From: Serripes groenlandicus
Taxonomy: Eukaryota; Mollusca; Bivalvia; Cardiida; Cardiidae
DNA: 64,000 bases
Assembly (NCBI GenBank): GCA_031761405.1
Contig: JASEVX010000007.1
Coordinates: forward strand, 59,359,135-59,423,134
Direction: 5' to 3'
Of this stretch, positions 56,645-64,000 are shown piece by piece. The translations under genes and the position numbers were made by a program. Position 1 is the stretch's first letter; each line of letters opens with the position of its first letter. The notes under the pieces are model-generated. The model worked only from the letters and a program-made list of their open reading frames with translations. It was not told the origin of the DNA and did no database searches.

Positions 56645-57225
56645 CTCTGTCAACCTCAAATAATTCTCAATGACAGGCTGACACTCAGACTTAGTCTTGT
56701 ACTTTGTGACTGTCCTACAGTCCAGAGCTCTCTTTATCAACCTCTTGTAGTTCTCAATGGCAGACTGATAGTCCGACTTAATGTTTTCCTTTGTGATTGT
56801 CCATTGTTCTCTTTATCAACCTCAAATGTGAATGATGGAAAGTCAAACTTAGTTTTCTGTGACTGATGGAAAGTCAAACTTAGTCTTGTCCTTTGTGACA
56901 ATTCACGTTAGGTGCACTCTATCAACCCCAAATAGTTCTCAATGACTGATGGATGGACAGACAGACTAATTCTTAGTTTTTGTGACATTCTTTGTCTAGT
57001 GCAAACTTTATCAACCTAAAATAGTTCCCAATAATAGACGGACAGTCAGAATCAGTGTTGTCCTTTGTGACAGTCCTTGTTCAGTGGACTCTTTTGTCAA
57101 CCTCAAATAGTTTTCAATGACAGATGGACAGTCAGACTTATATTAGTATCTTTTGTGACAGTCCTTGTCCAGTGTACTTCTTAAGACTTTATCAATTTTA
57201 AATTGTTGTCAATGACATTATGGAC
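56645..57225. repeat. Minisatellite with units of about 80-95 bp
   Basis: Six to seven diverged units of TATCAACCTCAAATAGTTCT, CAATGACAGATGGACAGTC, AGACTTAGTCTTGTCC, TTTGTGACAGTCCTTG (starts near 56650, 56737, 56816). No coding frame is shared between units. Confidence 0.8.
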
Positions 57226-57459
57226 ATATGGTGTTGTCCTTTTTAGACTGAGTATTGTTGTCTCATCTTTCCATACAACTGTCATATTCCAAAATTTTGT
57301 AATGGCTGCCATGGCAGGGTTACGTGTTAGCATATTTTACTCGGCCTCGTCTTACATGTTTGTCCGTCCTTATTGTCAGCAGTTAGTTATAGCTTCCTTC
57401 CTTGCTGCTCATTGTTGGTGGATAGCATTACGACAGCAGGATAAACAATACCTGTAGTA
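57226..57459 (+). other. Intronic sequence with an unsupported frame
   Basis: The frame 57203-57457 opens with TTG and overlaps the minisatellite end. No domain recognised. Confidence 0.3.
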
Positions 57460-57535
57460 TTGGTAATTTATCTAGGAAGTACTGTGATATAACTGAAACA
57501 CTTTGAAAGCAGCATAAAACATTATTCAAAACTTA
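57460..57535 (+). mobile_element. SINE tail fragment
   Basis: GTACTGTGATATAACTGAAAC then TTTGAAAGCAGCATAAAAC: the shared SINE tail. Confidence 0.6.
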
Positions 57536-57970
57536 TTGTCACGCAATATCTGTTCTGAAAATTTGAACATACCGATATATGACCTTTCTTGTTAAGTTAT
57601 CAAATAAAATTATCATCTGAGTTTGAAAAGAGCTTGGAAGTATAGAACTAACTCACTTATTAAATCTAATTGCATTAAATTACCATTATCATTAATGACT
57701 TAAAGCATTGGGATTGATGTTAACCTTCTAAAAGGGTTTATTTTTCCTACTTTCATCTATTTTTGATGATCCAAAATGCCATAAAATGCCCTGATTTTCC
57801 CCTGAGGCAGAACAATTGAAGAGAATAATGATTTTGTATTAGTTTTAGGGATTCAATTTCCAGTAAAGCGCATTTCTCTGTAGGGTTTTGCAGGACATTA
57901 TGTAAGTCATTATGTGACATTATGATCATGTTAAAGTCCCTTTTTGGAGACGCTGTTTTTCTGGGTTTTT
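57536..57970 (+). other. Intronic sequence, nothing recognised
   Basis: No frames or repeats supported. Confidence 0.3.
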
Positions 57971-59807
57971 AGCCAACCTAAGCATGAAGTGCTGTAGGTG
58001 AGTTATTGCGATGGCCTGTTGTCTGACGAGTGTCGTCAATGCATCAATATCTTTTCCTCCGTATCCAGTGGGTCAATCGGGATAAAACTTCACAGAAAGC
58101 ATTCAAACTTTTTTTATCCATACAGAATTCTGGCTTCCAATTATTGGCTACCACAGGAAAAAAACTTAAAAAATATTCTCCCATGCAAGTATGTAGCTGA
58201 TTTCCCAATAATTTTGAAGAAACAGGCTGTTTTGCCTTATATGGCTACATAGTGACATCTTTAAAAATCTTCTTCTCCAAAAGTATGTAGCTGATTTACA
58301 ATTTGTTTGTAGAAATGTTCCTTAGTTGGCCCTTTTATCAGATTCCTCAATGTTCCTTGGATGAAGATTCCTTCAAGCCATGTTGGTTGGTCAAATAACA
58401 TGGCTGCAAGGGGGTGGGCGGTTTTGCCAGTCATGGCTTTAGTGAAATCTTTAAAAAAACATAATCTCCTCCGATATCATTTGGCTGATTTTTAGCTCAC
58501 CTGTGCACGAAGTGCTCAAGGTGAGTTATTGTGATGGCCTTTTGTCCGGCGTGCGTTGTCCATCGTCCGTCAACTTTTTCTCCTCAGTAACCAGTGGGTC
58601 AATTGGGATGAAACTTCACAGGAAGCATCCTCACATTGACCTCACCAGAATTCCTTCAAATATTTGGGATCCATTCATAATTCTGGTTTCCATGGCAACG
58701 AAATGAAAAAACTTCGAAATTTTTCTTCTCCCAAACTGGTTGGCAGATTTTCAAATAATTTTGTAGAAATGTTCCTTGGATGACCCTTTATCAGATTCCT
58801 TCAAGCCATATTGATTGGTCGAAAAACATGGCCGCCAGGTGGCGGGGCTATTTTGCCTTATATGGCTATAGTGAAAACTTAAAAAATCTTCTCCTGAAAG
58901 TGTCAGGCCGATTTTCAAATAATTTTGTAGAAATGTTCCTTGGATGACCCTCTATCAGATTCCTTAAAGCCATGTTGATTAGTCGAAAAACATGGCCGTA
59001 TCAGATTCCTTAAAGCCATGTTGATTAGTCGAAAAACATGGCCGCCACAGGATGGGGCTATTTTACCTTATATGGCTTTAGTGAAAACTTAAATAATTTT
59101 CTCCGACGAAAGTGTTTGGCCGATTTTCAAATATTTTTTGTAGAAATATTGCTAGGGTGACCCTTTATCAGATTCCTTCAAGCCATGTTGATTGGTCAAA
59201 CACTATGGCACTAGGGGGCGGGGCTTTTATGGCTGAAGTGGAAAAAAAATAAATCAGGTGAGCGATCCAGGGCCATCATGGCCAAACTTGTTTAGAATTA
59301 TTTCTTGAGTGACCCTCTCAGATTCCTTTAAGCAATGTCAATTGGTCAAAAAACTTGGCTGTCAGGGGTGGGACCGTTCTGTATTATATGGCTTTAGTGA
59401 AAACTTTAAAACTTTTTTCCGAAAGTGTCTGGTGACTTCCATATAATTTTGTAGAAATGTTCCTTGTGTGACCCTTTACGAGTATACATCAGATTGAATA
59501 AAAAAAAAAACATGGCCTCCAAAGGGCGGCGCTGTTTTGTCTCATAATTATGACAAAACTTTTAAACTTTAAGTTATTCTTTTCAGAAAGTATAAGACTG
59601 TTTTTTAAAAAATTATGTAGACAAGTTCCTTGGGTGACCTGATTGAATGTGGGTTATTTCACTTTGTGGCAGTGGAGCTATACTGGTTCTCATTGGCTCT
59701 TGTACTAGCTTAGTTGACTGCAAAATGTGTTAATGTGGTTGGTATGACATATCACATTGCATTTATAATACTCAGGTGAGCAATCCAGTGCCATCTTGGC
59801 CGTCTGG
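57971..59807 (+). mobile_element. AGCTCACCT-family tandem element, outer copy
   Basis: The decayed 5' end AGCCAACCTAAGCATGAAG (57971) and TAGGTGAGTTATTGCGATGG lead into monomers with TTGGCTGATTTTCAAATAAT, AGATTCCTTCAAGCCATG and TTGGTC. It ends AGGTGAGCAATCC, the degenerate stem GTGCCATCTTGGCC and CTGG (59804-59807). It is split by the inner copy at 58494-59290. Confidence 0.6.
58494..59290 (+). mobile_element. AGCTCACCT-family tandem element, nested inner copy
   Basis: 5' stem AGCTCACCT / AGGTGAGtT (58494-58527), leader TTTTGTCCGGCGTGCG, ~150-bp monomers (ACATGGCCGCCA, TTGCCTTATATGGCTATAGTG, TTCTCC), then AGGTGAGCGATCC, stem GGCCATCATGGCC and CTTG (59287-59290). The flanks are GCTGATTT before and TTTAGAATT after, consistent with insertion between T residues. 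Frame 58503-58706 is a repeat by-product. Confidence 0.68.
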
Positions 59808-59998
59808 TTTTACTGTCATGCTACAATCATTAGTCATTGATGGCATTCGTATATTAACTTTACATGATATTTATTTAGATTCATGTGTTAACTGTTTTGA
59901 AATTATCTGATGATATTCATCAGGTTACTTTGGAAAAAGTAGAAATCTGAATTTTTTTAAAAGAGTTTAAAACATTTTGAGCGTTTTCAGTTTTACCT

Positions 59999-60045
59999 AT
60001 AATATATTTTAAAATGTGACCGCTGCAGAGACATCTAAAGGGTTA
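59999..60045 (-). mobile_element. Scrap of an old TTAA MITE
   Basis: TGACCGCTGCAGAGACATCTAAAGGGTTAAC: a damaged right end with TTAA. Confidence 0.4.
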
Positions 60046-60075
60046 ACAATGATGTGACAGTTTTGGTCAAACAAC

Positions 60076-60309
60076 TTAACCCTTTCCCTTATATAGATGC
60101 TTTCTGATTCCTCTGCAGCAGACAGCTTTTTGAAAACATAGTGACAAAAGAAGAAATTTCTCAAAACCATCAATTTCTCCTTTTGCCACAATGTTTTCCA
60201 CTTTAAGTCATTATAAGGTTATCCATTCAATTATAGAGATTTTCTATTTTTTGACAAAATATGTTCAAAGTCATCTGCTGCAGAATTATCGTATGAGGGA
60301 AAGGGTTAA
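60076..60309 (-). mobile_element. TTAA MITE, copy l (full-length)
   Basis: TTAA at 60076-60079 and 60306-60309. The centre is degraded (TTTCTCAAAACCATCAATTTC). Confidence 0.92.
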
Positions 60310-60362
60310 AGATTCAGAACAAAACCTCTTTAGTGGAACACATAGTGATTAGCATGTCAGTC

Positions 60363-60568
60363 TTAACCCTTTCCCACATACAGCAATTCTGCAGCAGACA
60401 ACTGAAAAATGTCGACTGAAAAATATGGAAAATCTCTATAATTGTAGCTACATGACATTGTATAATTAATGAAAAAAATTGAAAACATTGTGGCAAAAGA
60501 AGAAATTGCTTTCTAAAGTCGTCAGCTGCAGAGGTGTCATAAAGTGTCTATATGAGGGAAAGGGTTAA
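60363..60568 (+). mobile_element. TTAA MITE, copy m (mixed subfamily)
   Basis: TTAA at 60363-60366 and 60565-60568. The left end is CCCTTTCCCACATACAGC (older type) and the right end is TATGAGGGAAAGGG (younger type). The central hairpin is mostly deleted. Confidence 0.88.
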
Positions 60569-60674
60569 ATCAGGAGATGATTCAGGATCAAACCTCATGT
60601 CATGTCATGCCTTACACTTTGAAAAATGGCAATAGTGGCTTCCCTCCTTAGTACTCAGGGCTGTTAGGATATCA

Positions 60675-60850
60675 TTAACCCTTTCCCTCATACTACAATT
60701 CTGTAGCAGACGACTTTGAACGTATTTTGTCAAAACATAGAAAATCTCCATAATTGAATGGATAACCTATGACGAAAAGTGGAAAACATTGTGGTAAAAG
60801 GAGAAATTGCACGTTTTGTGCAATTTCTTCTTTTGTCACTATGTTTTCAA
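60675..60850 (+). mobile_element. TTAA MITE, copy n, running into the assembly gap
   Basis: TTAA at 60675-60678. Centre GCAC-GTTTT-GTGC. The sequence stops at ATGTTTTCAA where the Ns begin; after the gap TAACACGGG may be the right TTAA flank. Confidence 0.88.
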
Positions 60851-61050
60851 NNNNNNNNNNNNNNNNNNNNNNNNNNNNNNNNNNNNNNNNNNNNNNNNNN
60901 NNNNNNNNNNNNNNNNNNNNNNNNNNNNNNNNNNNNNNNNNNNNNNNNNNNNNNNNNNNNNNNNNNNNNNNNNNNNNNNNNNNNNNNNNNNNNNNNNNNN
61001 NNNNNNNNNNNNNNNNNNNNNNNNNNNNNNNNNNNNNNNNNNNNNNNNNN
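60851..61050. other. Assembly gap (200 N)
   Basis: Exactly 200 undetermined bases, likely a default gap size, placed inside a hairpin-forming MITE. Frames drawn across it are artefacts. Confidence 0.99.
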
Positions 61051-61151
61051 TAACACGGGCTTCCCCAATATTTCTTAAAAATCCATACAACAAACCATGA
61101 GAACATTGAAAACTACTTTCCTTCTTTTTGAAATTACCTTGACAGATGCTC

Positions 61152-61373
61152 TTAACCCTTTCCCTCATACGAAAATTCTGCAGACTTTGAACATGTTTTG
61201 CCAAAAAATAGAAAATCTTCATAATTGAATGGATACCCTATGACTAAAAGTGGAAAACATTGTGGCAAAAGGAGAAATTGCACGTTTTGTGCAATTTCTT
61301 CTTTTGTCACTATGTTTTCAAAAAGCCATCTGTTGCAGAGGAGTCAGAAAGCGTATATGAGGGAAAGGGTTAA
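61152..61373 (+). mobile_element. TTAA MITE, copy o
   Basis: TTAA at 61152-61155 and 61370-61373. Centre GCAC-GTTTT-GTGC. The CAGCAGACGA block near the left end is shortened to CAGA. Confidence 0.93.
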
Positions 61374-61523
61374 AAGAGTGAAGAGCCTTGAATAGTCTTT
61401 GTGTTGTGTGATATATGACCAAATTTATATTTATCACATTATTCCATGGCAGTCATCGCATATCCCAGGAGATGATAGATTTTTGTGTCTCAAAGACAAA
61501 TTTGACTTGGTTCTTTGGCATCT

Positions 61524-61754
61524 TTAACCCTTTCCCTCATACGACAATTCTGCAGCAGCAGACTTTAAACATATTTTGTCAAAAAATAGAAAATCTCTAT
61601 AATTGAATGGATAATCTATGACTAAAAGTGGAAAACATTGTGGCAAAAAGGAGAAATTGCTTGTTTTGAGCAATTTCTTCTTTTGTCATTATGTTTTCAA
61701 AAAGCTGTCTGCTGCAGAGACGTCAGAAAGTGTCTATATGAAGGAAAGGGCTAA
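61524..61754 (+). mobile_element. TTAA MITE, copy p
   Basis: TTAA at 61524-61527; the right site is CTAA (61751-61754). Centre GCTT-GTTTT-GAGC. The frame 61618-61803 is within it and not a gene. Confidence 0.92.
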
Positions 61755-61999
61755 TCTATTATCGTCTGGCTGTATCAAACAAAAGTTACTTTCATTCAGT
61801 TGAAGTTTATCTGCATGGAAAATTGACATTATTATAACACTGTCCTAAAACTGCTATAAACAGTTCTTTCAATACAACTTTCACCAACAACTGTCTTTGG
61901 AAATCAATGGGGCTACTTCACACTTAAACCAACCTTCAGAGTTACTTGACCTGGCAAAGATGCAGATCAACCTTGGCCTCTGCACAGTCTGATCAGGAT
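61755..61999 (+). other. Intronic sequence with a faint repeat
   Basis: GCAAAGATGCAGATCAACC and CTGCACAGTCTGATCAGGATT (61955-62000) belong with the scraps at 16560, 36870 and 45465. Confidence 0.3.
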
Positions 62000-62124
62000 T
62001 TCTCCTTTTGCCACAATGTTTTCAAATCTTTTAAATAATTATACTTTTCATTAATAGAAGTTATTCATATATTTGCCTTTTCTAAGATGTCTGCTGAGGA
62101 TGTATGTATGTGGGAAAGGGGTGA
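62000..62124 (-). mobile_element. Old TTAA MITE relative
   Basis: TCTCCTTTTGCCACAATGTT, TTAATAGAAGTTATTC, GATGTCTGCTGAGGATG and TATGTGGGAAAGGGG: the right half of the older subfamily. Confidence 0.55.
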
Positions 62125-63309
62125 ACTTATTAATTCAACATTGATTAGGAAACCACGCTTTCAGCTTTTATTTAAATCACGATGTCTGCTTCCTAGAGAC
62201 CTAATTATCAGTACTTTAATTGGCATTTTGTTGATGTTGTTCTTTAATTTCAAATTTAAAACCCACTCATCACATGATTCAGACCTTCGACCTTGCTATA
62301 AGACAAGCTGATCCTCTAACACTGACTGTCTTCCACTCAGGGATTAAGATAACAATTCTGATCAAACTAAACTGAAATAACCTATTTAATGTTTTGCAAT
62401 TTTTGCAAAGTGAATATGTTGAAACAAAATAATGTTTTGTCTACGGTTATTATTAAGAAAATGATTCCTGTTTCGCATGATATTCTAAATATTTTGAAAG
62501 ATGATATACATGTATACGTGCAGTTTCTTCATTGCTTGTTCTCTGAAAATTGTGATAAATCAAAGAATGTCATGTTAGATGAAAGGATATAAAAAGTAAA
62601 AGTAAAGCGTTTGTTTATTATAGTGTCATCACTATTGAAAGGGCCAGCCCTTGCTGACATAGTGAGAACATGTTTTGCTTCCCAAGTACTATCTTTTCGC
62701 CAGGCAAGGGGGGCAGACAGGGTTTTGATTACAATTATTTAACTACCTGGCTGTTAACCAACTGGTCATATCAGAACTGTTGCCACTGGAATTCAAGAAT
62801 TCGACCTCCCAGTCCTGAAACGGATGCCTTCTTAACCTAGTGGCTATCAGGATCAGATATATGTATTTCAACCTTTGTCAATCTTACTAAGTGAGATCGA
62901 TTTTTAGTGAGGTGGAAGTAGGGGTATTCTCTTTTGGGAATAGGCTTAAGAAACAGGGAAAAAATCTCACCCAATAATCAATTGTTTATCTAAGGTTATA
63001 ATGACTTGGTTTGTCACAGATGAAAAAATCTATGGTGAATACTGAACCTTCTAATATATCAAATATGCCTGTTTGGAAGCATAAGTTCGAAGGTCAAATA
63101 AGACAACGCTTGATAACAATGGGATAAATTGAAATTGCTCTTATCTGTTTTCCCGAACGTACCCTTGCTCCGCAGTGCGATTGTTTTGTTTTTTATCTCA
63201 ATTTCAATTATTAGTTATTTCAATTTTGCAGAAATATTTTTAACTTGTGTTTTTTTTTCAAAGTAGATAGCTTCAAAATGTCATACATCATTAGTTATAA
63301 TAATAAATT
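62125..63309 (+). other. Intronic sequence, mostly unrecognised
   Basis: AATTCGACCTCCCAGTCCTG near 62800-62818 could be a reversed, decayed tRNA-like SINE head (GGTCGAATTC as B box). Frames at 62087-62311 and 62389-62592 are unsupported. Confidence 0.3.
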
Positions 63310-63378
63310 TCCACATTTTAGTCTAGGTGTTTTCAAAATCATCTCTTACAGATTTGTTATTTGTAGAAAAGGGCTAAT
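63310..63378 (-). mobile_element. Scrap of an old TTAA MITE
   Basis: GTGTTTTCAAAATCATCTC then TTTGTAGAAAAGGGCTAATA: the end block only. Confidence 0.4.
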
Positions 63379-63579
63379 ATATCAAGCTGGATGATCAAAA
63401 AGACAAAAGATTGAAAGGTTTCAGAAGACTGGCTGGTCAATTTCTAAAATATTTCCCTTGAGACAACAAGTCATTGACCAATGATTTAGGCTAATATACT
63501 GTTGGGATGACTTTTCTTACTTTCTGTCTGTATTCATTGTATCCATTTCTTTTTAATTTTCACAGACATTTTGCCTTAG
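63379..63579 (+). other. Intronic sequence, nothing recognised
   Basis: No frames or repeats supported. Confidence 0.3.
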
Positions 63580-63690
63580 TGCGTTTTCCACATGCAGACA
63601 CCTTTTTGCGCCTCTGTATATAGCAGGCGACTTCTAAAATCATTGTGGGAAAAGGAGATAATGCTCAATACAAACACTTTCTCGTTTTTC
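63580..63690 (-). mobile_element. Old TTAA MITE relative
   Basis: GCGTTTTCCACATGCAGACA, CCTTTTTGCGCCTCTG, GCAGGCGACTTCTAAAATC, GTGGGAAAAGGAGATAATGC: an order similar to the 53737 element, diverged. Confidence 0.45.
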
Positions 63691-64000
63691 TACATACATG
63701 TATTGTTTTCTACTCCTTTCTAAATGATTGATACCTTCATTCATATATACATTGTCCATATTCAATATTTACACCCAGACACAGTTTCATAGCTGTTTGC
63801 TGAATATGTGTTCTATATGTTAGTGGAACAGGTTTCATTGACAAAGAGAAAATACAGATTTTCTTGTTCTTCATGATTAGTTTGCTTGGCAGCAGCTGGT
63901 TAGAAATGTATTTGGAAGCCATCATTCTGCAAGACAGATATATTATTAGTATAACACAAATATTTATGTTGCTTAAAGTCTTGTAATTTAAACTAAAACA
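63691..64000 (+). other. Intronic sequence to the window edge
   Basis: AT-rich. The minus-strand frame 63737-63925 has no motif. Confidence 0.3.

Larger units (their letters stand above)
54253..64000 (+). other. Intron 2 of the PKA RII gene, 5' part (at least 9.7 kb)
   Basis: Starts GTAAAT. I looked after AG for an exon beginning with two bases that complete codon 88 and then the VCAE-like RII sequence, and saw none before the window end. The intron continues past 64000. Confidence 0.7.

Noticed and set aside
57203..57457. 84-codon frame rich in hydrophobic residues
   Set aside because: Starts with TTG inside the minisatellite and ends in unremarkable DNA; no motif.
60693..61222. Open frames of 73-137 codons spanning 60851-61050
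   Set aside because: They exist only because the Ns contain no stop codon; the real sequence on both sides is MITE.
54253..64000. PKA RII exon 3 (VCAE-like sequence after an acceptor)
   Set aside because: I scanned for AG followed by a codon completion and TGTGC/TGCGC GAA-like sequence and found no convincing match; candidates such as TTTTGCGCCTCTG at 63603 lie in a MITE scrap.
1..64000. CRISPR arrays, IS elements, bacterial operons
   Set aside because: Tandem repeats here have no spacer pattern and are part of eukaryotic mobile elements; introns, SINEs and LINE relics show animal DNA.

Overview
The window is AT-rich animal genomic DNA, most likely from a bivalve mollusc. I infer this from its repeats: tRNA-derived SINEs, several tandem-repeat elements with hairpin ends, and TTAA-flanked MITEs. 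No species can be named from the sequence. It is not prokaryotic: there are no operons, rRNA genes or CRISPR arrays, and nearly all open frames over 60 codons are chance frames or lie in repeats.

I can support one host gene, on the + strand: the 5' part of a type II regulatory subunit of cAMP-dependent protein kinase (PKA RII). Exon 1 (11142-11367) encodes the docking/dimerization domain and an acidic linker. A 36-nt exon 2 (54217-54252) encodes the inhibitor site RRKS. Both flanking introns are phase 1 with good splice sites. Intron 1 is 42,849 bp, about two thirds of the window. The cAMP-binding exons are not visible before 64000 and should lie beyond it. A perfect TGACGTCA cAMP response element lies 148 bp upstream of the ATG.

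Layout. 1-11.1 kb is the upstream flank: NRF-1-like GCGCATGC motifs, a dispersed repeat with a GC-rich terminal hairpin, a 3.1-kb foldback element made of two inverted 21-bp arrays (with a SINE inserted in one), and a decayed CR1-like LINE on the minus strand. 11.4-54.2 kb is intron 1, packed with mobile DNA: about 10 young TTAA MITEs and many older relatives; Helitron/Helentron-like tandem-repeat elements at 13.3, 23.5-25.7, 41.3-45.2 and 47.3 kb; a MADF-domain relic at 15.9 kb; a 1.8-kb TIR element with a 7-bp target duplication; a 1.66-kb TIR element filled with TTCTAGAA; a 0.95-kb TIR element; a Tc1-like doublet; and a small hAT-type element. 54.25-64 kb is the start of intron 2, with the same families plus a 50-codon ORF, an 85-bp minisatellite and a 200-N assembly gap.

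The most unusual signals are the TTCTAGAA element (about 20 exact palindromes resembling heat-shock elements), the foldback array, the arm covariation in the TTAA MITE hairpins, and the shared monomer motifs across several hairpin-ended element families.
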